Position numbers and translations under genes: made by a program. Under the pieces are notes generated by a model. That model was not told the DNA's origin. It saw only the letters and a list, made by a program, of their open reading frames with translations, and did not search any database. A stretch of 43,498 nt of DNA from an uncultured Coriobacteriaceae bacterium (GTDB taxonomy: Bacteria; Actinomycetota; Coriobacteriia; Coriobacteriales; Atopobiaceae), in contig CADBJR010000024.1 of the NCBI GenBank assembly GCA_902795065.1, forward strand, positions 1 to 43,498, read 5' to 3'. Positions 23,819-32,342 of this stretch are shown piece by piece (within the stretch, counting starts at the first letter, position 1; each line of letters starts with the position of its first letter).

Positions 23819-24160
23819 GACAATCCTTTCTCGCAGGATACACCATGAAAAATGATAGGCGAATAACTTTGACGCGAGGCAATCATGACATAAACGGTCG
23901 TGCTCATGTCGCATCCTGCGCTTGCACGGTTGGCATAGTCCGCGATTAGGTGCGGAAAAAGCGAGCCGGACCCCGAGGCGAGGGTCCGGTCCCAACAGGA
24001 AGGAGTTCTGGACGGGAAACGGGGATGTGATCCGTCCTTGAGCCTACCTTATGCCTTGCTGCCCTCCTTGTGGGGGTTTTCGGCGCAAATCGTTGCTTTT
24101 CAGGCGTATCCTGCAGCATTTGGGTAGACTTTTCTCTGGTTAATGACGAAGGGGGGTGGC
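23819..24160. other. 342-bp divergent intergenic region
   Basis: Lies between the leftward GH3 and the rightward ABC exporter. No gene seen. On the minus strand TTATTC-18-TATCCT and TTGCCT-19-TATCAT are weak promoter candidates for the GH3. The notable structure is the leftward-facing hairpin at 23966-23989. On the + strand no strong promoter for the ABC gene is recognised; TAGACT near 24126 is the best -10. Confidence 0.4.
23955..23989 (-). terminator. Leftward terminator-like hairpin upstream of the GH3 gene
   Basis: CCGGACCC / GGGTCCGG eight-pair stem (23966-23989); on the minus strand it continues CTCGCTTTTTCC. No gene ends upstream on this strand, so it is either a leader attenuator of the GH3 operon or a left-over terminator. 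Confidence 0.5.
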
Positions 24161-27100
24161 ATGCTCGAGCTCAGGAACATCTCGAAGACCTATACGACCA
24201 GCTCGTTCACGCAGACGGCGCTCGACGACGTGTCGCTCACCTTCCGCGACAACGAGTTCGTGGCCATCCTCGGTCCCTCGGGATCGGGCAAGACCACCCT
24301 GCTCAACGTCGTCGGCGGCCTCGACCATTTCGACTCCGGCGACTTGGTGATCGACGGCATCTCGACGCGCGAGTACCGCGACCGCGACTGGGATGCCTAC
24401 CGCAACAACCGTATCGGATTCGTCTTCCAGAGCTACAACCTCATCCCGCATCAGACCGTGCTCGCCAACGTCGAGCTCGCCCTCACGCTTTCGGGCGTCT
24501 CGAGCGCGGAGCGCAAGCAGCGCGCACGGGAGGCGCTGACCCGCGTGGGGCTCGCGGACCATATGGACAAGCGTCCCGCGCAGCTCTCGGGCGGGCAGAT
24601 GCAGCGCGTCGCCATCGCGCGCGCCCTCATCAACGACCCCGAGATCCTGCTCGCCGACGAGCCGACGGGTGCGCTCGACTCCAAGACGTCCGTCGCGGTC
24701 ATGGACCTTCTGAAGGAGGTCGCCAACGATCGCCTCGTCATCATGGTCACGCACAACCCCGAGCTCGCCCACGCCTATGCCACGCGCATCGTGGAGCTCG
24801 CGGACGGCCGCATCACGGTCGATTCCGACCCCGTCGAGCCCTCAGAGCTCGAGAAGCGCGAGGCGAAGCCGCAGCGCCGCACGCGCATGGGCTTCCTCAC
24901 GGCGCTCGCCCTCTCGTTCAACAACCTCATGACCAAGAAGGGCCGCACCCTCATGACGGCCTTCGCGGGCTCGATCGGCATCATCGGCATCGCCGCGATC
25001 CTCGCGCTCGCGAACGGCGTGAACGATTACATCCGCAACGTCGAGGAGGACACGCTCTCGATCTACCCGCTCATGATCCAGTCCACGAGCTTCGACATGA
25101 CCGCGATGATCTCCGAGAACATGGGCACCGCACCCGATGACGACGATGGGGGAGCAGAGCCCGCCGAGGAGGGCGAGGTGGGCGAGATCAAGATGGTCTC
25201 GCGCATGTTCGCCGGCGTCGGACGCAACGACCTCGCGTCGCTCAAGACGTACCTCGACGGCAACGGCGGCGGCGTGCTCGACCATGTGAACGAGATCGTC
25301 TACACCTACGACGTCACGCCCCACATCTTCCTGCCCGACACCTCCGAGGGCGTCCGCCAGGTCAATCCCGAGAACGCCTTCAACTCGTTCGGCTTCAACG
25401 CGGGCCAGTCCACGGTCTTCTCGAGCGCCTATACGATGACCGTGTTCCGGCAGCTCCCGGGTTCGGTCGAGCTGTTCGAGGAGCAGTACGATATGCGCGC
25501 GGGCCGCTGGCCCAGGGCATGGAACGAGCTCGTCCTCGTGCTCTCGCGCAGCGGCAACATCTCCGACATGCTCGAATACACGCTGGGCCTGCGCGACCAC
25601 GTCGAGCTGGAGGAGATGGCGCGCAAGCTCGCGAACGGCGAGGATGTCGAGGGCAGCGCCGGCGTCCTGTCCTTCTCGTACGAGGAGCTCATGGCGTGCG
25701 GGCTCAAGGTCGTGCCCGCATGCGCTACCTACGAGTACGAGCCCGAATACGGCGTGTGGGCGTCGCGCGCCGACGATGAGGCGTACATGCGCGCCCTCGT
25801 CGACGGCGGGGAGGACCTGACGATCGTGGGCATCGTCCAGCCCAAGGAGGATGTGGACGCTACCTCGCTCGCGACCGGCATCTACTACACGCCCGAGCTG
25901 ATCTTCCACATCATGGACCTCTCGGCAGCATCCGATATCGTGGCCGCCCAGATGGCCGATCCCGACGTCGACGTGTTCACCGGCAAGCGCTTCGACGATC
26001 CCTCGGCGAAGAGCACCTTCGATATGGGCTCGCTCATCACTATCGACGGCGACCGCATCTCGAGCGCCTTCAGCTTCGATGCCAACGCGCTGTCGCTCGA
26101 CCTCTCCGGTTTCGATCTCTCGGGCATCGACGTGTCGGGCTTCTCCATGCCCGACCTCGACCTGTCGGGCATCTCGGTCGACACCTCGACGTTGCCCGAC
26201 CTCTCCGCCGATGACCTCGCCGACCTCTTCCCGGAGCTCACGGGGGAGGACATCGTCGAGATCCTCTCGTCCATCGAGATCCACCTCAAGGACGGTGCCC
26301 AGGAGCGGCTCAACGAGACCATCAGCCAGATCATCAACGGGTACGCCGCCTGGCAGCAGGAGCATCCCGACGGCACCATCCCCGAGTACATGGACGAGAT
26401 CGACGTGCGCGGCATCATCGCGGGCGTCGTGGGCGACATCGTGGACGTCGAGGACCTCGAGCAGCAGCTCGTCACCGCAATCTCCGAGAAGCTCGGCATC
26501 TCCGACAAGGACGGCGACGGCGAGCCCGATCCCGATGCCCCCGCCGACATCGAGGGCCTCACGAAGGAGGTCATCGGCCGCCTGATGGGCAAGTACGTCG
26601 AGGCGATCGCCGCCTCGCTCGGCGCGCAGATCTCCTCGGCCATCCAGGGCTTCATGCAGGAGGCGCTCACGCAGATGCTGACCCAGATGACCACGGCCAT
26701 CCAGACGCAGATCGCCTCGGCGATGCAGGGCGCCATGGGGCAGCTCGCCTCGAACCTCTCGAACGCCTTCCACATGGACGAGTCCGCCTTCGCGAGCGCG
26801 TTCCAGTTCAACATGGATGAGAAGCAGCTCTCGGAGCTGATGGCATCGCTCATGTCCACCGAGCAGGCAAGCTACGAGGGCAACCTGCGCAAGCTCGGCT
26901 ACGCCGACCGCGCGAAGCCCTACGAGATCGATATCTACCCCATCGACTTCGACCACAAGCAGGCCGTCGTCGACATCCTCGACGCCTACAACGACCGCAT
27001 GCGCAGCGAGGACGAGGACAAGGTCGTGAACTACACCGACATCGTGGGTGCGCTCATGAGCTCGGTCACGCGCATCATCGACATGATCTCGACGATGCTC

Positions 27101-27487
27101 ATCGCGTTCGTCTCCATCTCGCTCGTCGTGAGCTCCATCATGATCGGCGTCATCACCTACATCTCGGTGCTCGAGCGCAAGAAGGAGATCGGCATCCTGC
27201 GCTCCATCGGCGCCTCGAAGCGCGACATCTCGAACGTCTTCAATGCCGAGACCGTGATCGAGGGCCTGGTCGCAGGCATCATGGGCGTCGCGATCACCTA
27301 CGCCATCTCGGTGCCCGCCAACGCCATCGTTTACGACGCCTTCGGGGTCGAGCGGATCGCCCAGCTCCCCTGGCAGGCGGCGATCATCCTGGTCGGCATC
27401 AGCGTCGTGCTCAACGTGATCGCGGGCATCATGCCCGCCCGCGCGGCGAGCCATTCCGACCCGGTCGAAGCGCTCAGGAGCGAGTAG
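24161..27487 (+). CDS. ABC exporter: ATPase fused to FtsX/MacB-type permease with a very large outer domain
   Basis: A 1108-residue fusion. Residues 1-about 235 form the ATPase: Walker A GPSGSGKTT, Q-loop FQSYN, signature LSGGQMQRVAIARAL, Walker [12 protein letters not shown], switch VTHNPE. A first membrane segment (GSIGIIGIAAILALANGV) is near 265-285, then about 680 residues expected outside the membrane, then three segments at the C-terminus (DMISTMLIAFVSISLVVSSIMIGVITY, VEGLVAGIMG-type segment, AIILVGISVVLNVIAGIMPARAA) with the FtsX signature ERKKEIGILRSIGASKRDI. The outer part includes a Ser/Asp/Leu repeat (LDLSGFDLSGIDVSG) and helical stretches. MacB-like transporters move peptides or envelope molecules mechanically; the cargo is unknown. 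Start 24161 follows AAGGGGGG; an ATG at 24143 is possible. Confidence 0.88.
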   Translation: MLELRNISKTYTTSSFTQTALDDVSLTFRDNEFVAILGPSGSGKTTLLNVVGGLDHFDSGDLVIDGISTREYRDRDWDAYRNNRIGFVFQSYNLIPHQTVLANVELALTLSGVSSAERKQRAREALTRVGLADHMDKRPAQLSGGQMQRVAIARALINDPEILLADEPTGALDSKTSVAVMDLLKEVANDRLVIMVTHNPELAHAYATRIVELADGRITVDSDPVEPSELEKREAKPQRRTRMGFLTALALSFNNLMTKKGRTLMTAFAGSIGIIGIAAILALANGVNDYIRNVEEDTLSIYPLMIQSTSFDMTAMISENMGTAPDDDDGGAEPAEEGEVGEIKMVSRMFAGVGRNDLASLKTYLDGNGGGVLDHVNEIVYTYDVTPHIFLPDTSEGVRQVNPENAFNSFGFNAGQSTVFSSAYTMTVFRQLPGSVELFEEQYDMRAGRWPRAWNELVLVLSRSGNISDMLEYTLGLRDHVELEEMARKLANGEDVEGSAGVLSFSYEELMACGLKVVPACATYEYEPEYGVWASRADDEAYMRALVDGGEDLTIVGIVQPKEDVDATSLATGIYYTPELIFHIMDLSAASDIVAAQMADPDVDVFTGKRFDDPSAKSTFDMGSLITIDGDRISSAFSFDANALSLDLSGFDLSGIDVSGFSMPDLDLSGISVDTSTLPDLSADDLADLFPELTGEDIVEILSSIEIHLKDGAQERLNETISQIINGYAAWQQEHPDGTIPEYMDEIDVRGIIAGVVGDIVDVEDLEQQLVTAISEKLGISDKDGDGEPDPDAPADIEGLTKEVIGRLMGKYVEAIAASLGAQISSAIQGFMQEALTQMLTQMTTAIQTQIASAMQGAMGQLASNLSNAFHMDESAFASAFQFNMDEKQLSELMASLMSTEQASYEGNLRKLGYADRAKPYEIDIYPIDFDHKQAVVDILDAYNDRMRSEDEDKVVNYTDIVGALMSSVTRIIDMISTMLIAFVSISLVVSSIMIGVITYISVLERKKEIGILRSIGASKRDISNVFNAETVIEGLVAGIMGVAITYAISVPANAIVYDAFGVERIAQLPWQAAIILVGISVVLNVIAGIMPARAASHSDPVEALRSE

Positions 27488-27489
27488 CC

Positions 27490-28536
27490 ATGGCCGTCTA
27501 CGTGGTCGCACCCGATTCCTTCAAGGGGACGCTCACGTCGGAGCAGGTCATCGCCGCGATGGCGGACGAGATCCGTACCGCGGACCCTGCCGCGGAGATC
27601 CGCGCGTTCCCCATGGCAGACGGAGGAGAGGGAACGCTTGCGGCGTTGCGCGGCGCTTTCACGGGAGCGGGCCGCGCGATCGTGGAGATGGCCCAGACAT
27701 GCGGGCTCACGCTGATTCCGAAAGATGAGCGCGACCCGCGTTTCACCAGCACCTATGCGTTCGGATGCGCCATCCGCTCCGCGCTCGATGACGGGGCGGA
27801 GGAGATCGTGCTCGCGCTGGGAGGCTCCTCGACGAACGACTGCGGCATGGGTGCCGCCCGCGCGCTCGGCGCACGCTTCCTCGATGGGGATGGCCGCGAG
27901 CTCGAGGGACGCGGTGCCGATTTGACTGCTGTGAGGGTCGTCGACCTTTCCGGCATGGATCCCCGCATCGCTCGGACGCGCTTCACGGCGCTCTGCGATG
28001 TCGACAACCCGCTGCTGGGACCGAACGGTGCAACCTATACCTTCGGTCCCCAGAAGGGCGCAACACCTGAGATCTGCGCCGAGCTCGAGGCCGGCATGGC
28101 CTCCTTCGCCGACGTGCTCGCCGATGCAACCGGCGTGGACGGGCGCGACGCCTTCGGCGCAGGAGCCGCCGGCGGCATGGGGCTCGCCGCGCGCGTCCTG
28201 CTCGGGGCACGGATCGTGCCCGGCGGCGAGTACCTGCTCGACGTGCTGGGCTTCGACCGCCTCCTCGAGGGAGCCGACGCATGCTTCACGGGCGAGGGGA
28301 GGGCGGACGGCCAGTCCGTGCACGGCAAGGCGGTCGCCCGCGTGGCTGCACGCTGCCGCGCCGCAGGCGTTCCCTGCATCGCCGTCTGCGGGTGCTTGGG
28401 CGACGGCGCCGAGGACCTGCTCGGCTGCGGTGTCACGGAGCTTCTCGCAACGGTCGGGGAGCCGTCCGCGGAGGCCATGCTCCATGCAGAGGAGAACCTG
28501 CGCGCCGCCATGCGGAAGGTTTTGCCGCTTCGATGA
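27490..28536 (+). CDS. Glycerate 2-kinase (GlxK/GarK family)
   Basis: Phosphorylates glycerate with ATP, joining it to lower glycolysis. The 348-residue protein starts VVAPDSFKGTLTSEQV, with MADGGEGT, GGSSTNDCGMG, the GATYTFGPQKGA motif, GAGAAGGMG and CFTGEGRADGQS, all family hallmarks. Starts 2 bp after the ABC exporter stop, so the two are co-transcribed although no functional link is evident. Confidence 0.92.
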   Translation: MAVYVVAPDSFKGTLTSEQVIAAMADEIRTADPAAEIRAFPMADGGEGTLAALRGAFTGAGRAIVEMAQTCGLTLIPKDERDPRFTSTYAFGCAIRSALDDGAEEIVLALGGSSTNDCGMGAARALGARFLDGDGRELEGRGADLTAVRVVDLSGMDPRIARTRFTALCDVDNPLLGPNGATYTFGPQKGATPEICAELEAGMASFADVLADATGVDGRDAFGAGAAGGMGLAARVLLGARIVPGGEYLLDVLGFDRLLEGADACFTGEGRADGQSVHGKAVARVAARCRAAGVPCIAVCGCLGDGAEDLLGCGVTELLATVGEPSAEAMLHAEENLRAAMRKVLPLR

Positions 28537-28559
28537 TGCGTTTCCGTCCGCCCGACGTG

Positions 28560-28565
28560 TAGAAT
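28560..28565 (+). promoter_or_regulatory. Candidate -10 for the DJ-1 family gene
   Basis: TAGAAT 40 bp before the start codon; no clear -35. Confidence 0.35.
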
Positions 28566-28605
28566 TGCGATAACCGAAAGTTTGTTCGATTCTAAGGAGC
28601 GAACC

Positions 28606-29172
28606 ATGACCGAGAAGCGCGTCGCCGTGTTCATCGCCGATGGCCTCGAGGAGATCGAGGGCCTCACCGTGGTCGATATCCTCTACCGCGCGGGCATCCC
28701 GTGCGACACGGTCTCCATCACGGATTCCACGCTCGTCATCTCGTCCCACAACGTGCGCATCATCTGCGACCGCACGATCGACGATGCGGAGTTCTCCTTC
28801 GACGCCTACGACATGCTCGTGCTGCCGGGCGGCATGCCGGGCACCGTGAACCTGCGCGCTTGCGAACCGCTCTGCGACGAGGTCTCCGCCCGCGCCGCTG
28901 CGGGCCGTCCGCTGGCGGCCATCTGCGCAGCCCCCACCATCCTGGCGGAGCTGGGCATCCTGTCCGGACGCCGTGCCTGCTGCTTCCCCAGCCGCGAGGC
29001 AGAGCTCGTCGCGGCGGGCGCCGAGGTCTCCCACGATCCCGTCGTCGTCGACGGCACCGTCATCACCTCGCGCGGCATGGGCACCGCGCTCGATTTCGCC
29101 CTCGCCATCGTGGCCTTCTACCAGGGCGACGAGGCGGCCGAGACGCTCGCGAAGGCCGTCGTGAAGGGTTGA
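28606..29172 (+). CDS. DJ-1/PfpI family protein
   Basis: A 188-residue protein of the DJ-1/ThiJ/PfpI superfamily: VAVFIADGLEEIE (conserved Glu), LVLPGGMPGT, and the nucleophile elbow AAICAAPTILAE with the reactive Cys, then SRGMGTALDFALAIV. Members act as glyoxalase/deglycase or stress-protection proteins; the exact activity cannot be told. AAGGAG precedes the ATG at 28606; an upstream in-frame ATG at 28582 lies before that ribosome site. The next gene starts 6 bp after its stop. Confidence 0.9.
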   Translation: MTEKRVAVFIADGLEEIEGLTVVDILYRAGIPCDTVSITDSTLVISSHNVRIICDRTIDDAEFSFDAYDMLVLPGGMPGTVNLRACEPLCDEVSARAAAGRPLAAICAAPTILAELGILSGRRACCFPSREAELVAAGAEVSHDPVVVDGTVITSRGMGTALDFALAIVAFYQGDEAAETLAKAVVKG

Positions 29173-29178
29173 CGGCAC

Positions 29179-30507
29179 GTGGCCTCCGACGACCGACAGT
29201 ACCTCTGCATCGACCTCAAGAGCTTCTACGCCAGCGTGGAGTGCGTCGAGCGCGGGCTCGACCCCATGACCACGCGGCTCGTGGTGGCCGATCCCGAGCG
29301 CAGCGACAAGACCATCTGCCTTGCCGTCTCGCCCGCGATGAAGGCGCTCGGCGTGCGCAACCGCTGCCGCGTCTTCGAGATCCCGCCGGACATCGACTAC
29401 ATCATGGCCACGCCGCGCATGGCGCTCTACGTCGAGCGCTCGGCCGACATCTACGGCGTCTACCTCACCTACCTCGCACCGGAGGACATCCACGTGTATT
29501 CCATCGACGAGGTGTTCATGGACGTCACCGACTATCTCTCGCTCTACGGGTGCACGGCGCGCGAGCTGGGAGAGCGCATCCGCGCAGACGTGCTCGCCCG
29601 CACGGGCATCCCCGCGAGCTGCGGCATCGGTCCCAACCTCTACCTCGCCAAGATCGCGCTCGACATCACGGCCAAGCACAGCCCGAACTTCTTCGGCGAG
29701 CTCGACGAGGAGAGCTACAAGGCCACGCTCTGGAACCATCGCCCGCTCACGGATTTCTGGCGCATCGGCGAGGGCATCCAGCGGCGCCTCGCGCTCATGG
29801 GCATCCACACAATGGGCGAGCTCGCGATGGCGCCCGAGGAGCCGCTCTACAAGGAGTTCGGCATCGACGCCGAGATCCTCATCGACCATGCATGGGGCAT
29901 CGAGCCCGTGCGCATGGAGCACATCAAGGCCTACCGCTCGGAGTCCCATTCGCTCTCGAGCGGACAGGTCCTCATGCGCGACTACAACTATTCCGACGCG
30001 CTCACCGTTGCCAAGGAGATGGCCGACGGTGTGGCGCTCGACCTCGTCCGCCAGGGCAAGCTCGCCTCGAGCATCTCGATCTGGGTGGGCTATGCCATGA
30101 CGGCCGAGATGCGCGCCGCCGCGCGCGAGGAGGGCGGCATGCGCGCCTGGTACCGTTCCATCCCGTCCTCGGGAGGCACCAAGCGCTTCCCGTCGCCCAC
30201 CAACTCGCGCGAGGCGATCTACCGCGCCGTCGTCGAGCTCTTCGAGACCGACGTCGACCGCGATACCCCCATCCGCCGCATGACGGTCAACGCGGGCGGC
30301 GTCGTCGACGAGGGCGCGAGCGGCATCCAGCTCGATCTCTTCGCGGATGGTGAGCGCCTGGATTCGGAGCACAGGCGGCAGGAGGCCGTCGCGGCGGTGA
30401 AGGCCCGCTTCGGGAACAACGCGGTGCTCAAAGGCATCGATTTGCTGCCCGAGGCCACGGGCCGCGAGCGCAACCGGCAGATCGGAGGTCATAAGAGCGG
30501 TGTTTGA
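29179..30507 (+). CDS. Y-family DNA polymerase (UvrX/DinB-like)
   Basis: Error-prone translesion polymerase, 442 residues. Catalytic motifs: LCIDLKSFYASVEC with the first metal Asp, VYSIDEVFMDVT with the SIDE motif, IPASCGIGPNLYLAKIALDITAK, and a helix-hairpin-helix stretch (FWRIGEGIQRRLALMGIHTMGELA). A C-terminal QLDLF resembles a beta-clamp binding motif. Start is GTG at 29179, 6 bp after the DJ-1 gene. The small gene at 30500 overlaps its end; this pairing, like UvrX with YolD-type proteins of Firmicutes, suggests a damage-response pair. No LexA box was recognised. Confidence 0.9.
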   Translation: MASDDRQYLCIDLKSFYASVECVERGLDPMTTRLVVADPERSDKTICLAVSPAMKALGVRNRCRVFEIPPDIDYIMATPRMALYVERSADIYGVYLTYLAPEDIHVYSIDEVFMDVTDYLSLYGCTARELGERIRADVLARTGIPASCGIGPNLYLAKIALDITAKHSPNFFGELDEESYKATLWNHRPLTDFWRIGEGIQRRLALMGIHTMGELAMAPEEPLYKEFGIDAEILIDHAWGIEPVRMEHIKAYRSESHSLSSGQVLMRDYNYSDALTVAKEMADGVALDLVRQGKLASSISIWVGYAMTAEMRAAAREEGGMRAWYRSIPSSGGTKRFPSPTNSREAIYRAVVELFETDVDRDTPIRRMTVNAGGVVDEGASGIQLDLFADGERLDSEHRRQEAVAAVKARFGNNAVLKGIDLLPEATGRERNRQIGGHKSGV

Positions 30508-30691
30508 GATGAGGGATTCCACGTCCTCGCGGCCGCGCATGAGCCTCGAGGACCGTGCCAAGATCTTCATACCCTTCAACCCGCTCGCGGGCTTCACCGA
30601 AGCGCTGCGCGAGCGCGAGCGCCAGGCCAGGGAGGCCGTGGTGGACTTCCATCCGCTCGAGGACGATGACGGGAGCAGGTTCGATGACTAG
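30500..30691 (+). CDS. Small protein paired with the Y-family polymerase (YolD-like, tentative)
   Basis: 63 residues, highly charged, containing RAKIFIPFNPLAGFTEALRERE, which I associate with short proteins encoded next to UvrX/UmuC-type polymerases. Start taken as GTG at 30500, ten bases after GGAGGT; ATG at 30509 is the alternative. It overlaps the polymerase stop and its own stop (30689-30691) overlaps the start of the EamA gene. Function unknown; the family link is from memory of the motif. Confidence 0.7.
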   Translation: MFEMRDSTSSRPRMSLEDRAKIFIPFNPLAGFTEALRERERQAREAVVDFHPLEDDDGSRFDD

Positions 30692-31556
30692 CCATTCCCG
30701 CTCGCTCGCGCTCTTCCTCGTGGCCATCCTCATCTTCGGCACGAACGGCGTCATGGTGCACATGGCGGGGCTTCCCTCGTCGGTCATCGCCTCCGTCCGC
30801 GGCATCATCGGCGCGCTCACGCTCGCCGCATGGGCGCGCATGCGCGGGGATGCGCTCTCGCTTTCGGGCATACCACGCTCCCAGCTCCTGCGCATCGCCA
30901 TCTCGGGCGCCTGCATCGGCTTCAACTGGGTGCTCATCTTCGAGGCGTTCCGCATCTCCTCGGTGGCCGTCTCGACGGTCGTCTACTACATCGCACCAGC
31001 GCTCGTGGTCCTGCTCGCGCCGCTCGTGCTGCATGAGCGGTTCAGCGGGATGCGCCTCGTCTGCGTGCTCGTCTCCTTCGCGGGGCTCGGACTCATCGTG
31101 GGCCTCGATGGCTCCTCCTCGCATGCGGGCATCCTGCTCGCCCTCGGCGCAGCATGCCTCTATGCGAGCGTCATCATGCTCAACACCACGTTCGCCGAGG
31201 TCGACTACCGCATACGCACCGTCATCCAGATCGGGGCGGCGGGCATCATCACCCTGCCCTACGCCCTCGCCACGGACGCCTTCGCGGCCGTCGACCTCAC
31301 GCCGCGCAGCATCGCGTTCCTGCTGGTTCTGGGTATCGTCTACACGGGCATCGCCTATGCGTGCTACTTCGCCGCCTTCTCGGGGCTCGATGCGCAGGAG
31401 GTCTCGGTGCTCTCCTACATCGACCCTGTGATCGCGGTGGTATGCTCGGGGCTCATGCTGGGCGAGCCTATCACGCCCGCGACGATCGTAGGCGCCATCC
31501 TCATCATCGGCGCATCGATCGTCTCGGAACTCGTCGCGTCCCGTGCTGCTTCCTAG
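30684..31556 (+). CDS. EamA/DMT family permease
   Basis: A 290-residue integral membrane protein with ten membrane segments in two EamA repeats (LALFLVAILIFGTNGVMVH ... LHERFSGMRLVCVLVSFAGLGLIVG; ILLALGAACLYASVIMLNTT ... LGEPITPATIVGAILIIGASIVSEL). The family exports or imports small metabolites, amino acids or nucleotides; the substrate cannot be predicted. Starts inside the preceding small gene (ATG at 30684, GGAGCAGG upstream), so it is translated from the same transcript. Confidence 0.87.
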   Translation: MTSHSRSLALFLVAILIFGTNGVMVHMAGLPSSVIASVRGIIGALTLAAWARMRGDALSLSGIPRSQLLRIAISGACIGFNWVLIFEAFRISSVAVSTVVYYIAPALVVLLAPLVLHERFSGMRLVCVLVSFAGLGLIVGLDGSSSHAGILLALGAACLYASVIMLNTTFAEVDYRIRTVIQIGAAGIITLPYALATDAFAAVDLTPRSIAFLLVLGIVYTGIAYACYFAAFSGLDAQEVSVLSYIDPVIAVVCSGLMLGEPITPATIVGAILIIGASIVSELVASRAAS

Positions 31557-31579
31557 GAGAATGGGCGCCGCGCCACCGA

Positions 31580-31607
31580 TTGCGTATTTGATGAGGTACG
31601 CTTAAAT
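31580..31607 (+). promoter_or_regulatory. Promoter of the second ABC exporter
   Basis: TTGCGT (31580-31585), 16-bp spacer, TTAAAT (31602-31607). The -10 is covered by the inverted repeat GTACGC-N13-GCGTAC (31596-31620). Confidence 0.5.
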
Positions 31608-31620
31608 GTTGTAGGCGTAC
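31596..31620. promoter_or_regulatory. Inverted repeat over the -10, candidate operator
   Basis: GTACGC (31596-31601) and GCGTAC (31615-31620) are exact reverse complements spaced by 13 bp and flank the -10 and start region; a dimeric repressor site is plausible. The spacing also allows an RNA hairpin, less likely because the start would lie inside it. Confidence 0.45.
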
Positions 31621-31633
31621 TGAGAGGTGGCGC

Positions 31634-32335
31634 GTGGCGTTCGTTGAGTTCAGAGACGTGCGGAAGACGTACCGTATGGGCGATGTGGAGGTCCATGCCG
31701 TCGATGGCATGGACTTCGAGATCGAGCGCGGCGAGTTCTGCGTCATCGTCGGCCCGTCGGGTGCCGGCAAGACCACCGTGCTCAACATGCTCGGCGGCAT
31801 GGACTCGGTGACCTCGGGCACGATCATGCTCGACGGGCGCGAGATCAGCGGATTGTCCGAGCATGAGCTCACCCTCTACCGCCGCCATGAGATCGGTTTC
31901 GTGTTCCAGTTCTACAATCTCGTCCAGAACCTCACGGCGCTCGAGAACGTCGAGCTCGCGAGCCAGATCTGCAAGGACCCGCTTCCCGCCGAGGAGGTCC
32001 TGCGCCAGGTGGGCCTCGGGGAGCGCATGGACAACTTCCCCGCGCAGCTCTCGGGAGGCGAGCAGCAGCGCGTCTCGATCGCCCGCGCGCTCGCCAAGAA
32101 CCCCAAGCTGCTGCTCTGCGACGAGCCCACGGGAGCGCTCGACTACAACACCGGCAAGCAGATCCTCAAGCTCCTCCAGGATACCTGCCGCGAGATGGGC
32201 CGCACGGTGGCCGTCGTCACGCACAACTCCGCCTTCTGCGAGATAGCCGACCGCGTGATCCGCGTGCGCTCGGGCAAGGCCGAGAGCGTGGAGATCAACG
32301 AGCATCCCGCGAGCGCGGAGACCCTCGAATGGTGA
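31634..32335 (+). CDS. ABC transporter ATP-binding protein (MacB/LolD type)
   Basis: A 233-residue ATPase: Walker [11 protein letters not shown]-loop FQFYN, signature [15 protein letters not shown], Walker [12 protein letters not shown], switch VTHNS. GTG start at 31634 after GAGAGGTGG. It powers the FtsX-type permease encoded 7 bp downstream. The promoter has a palindrome over its -10, so repression by a local ligand-responsive regulator is possible, but no regulator gene is adjacent. Confidence 0.92.
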   Translation: MAFVEFRDVRKTYRMGDVEVHAVDGMDFEIERGEFCVIVGPSGAGKTTVLNMLGGMDSVTSGTIMLDGREISGLSEHELTLYRRHEIGFVFQFYNLVQNLTALENVELASQICKDPLPAEEVLRQVGLGERMDNFPAQLSGGEQQRVSIARALAKNPKLLLCDEPTGALDYNTGKQILKLLQDTCREMGRTVAVVTHNSAFCEIADRVIRVRSGKAESVEINEHPASAETLEW

Positions 32336-32342
32336 GCGGGCC

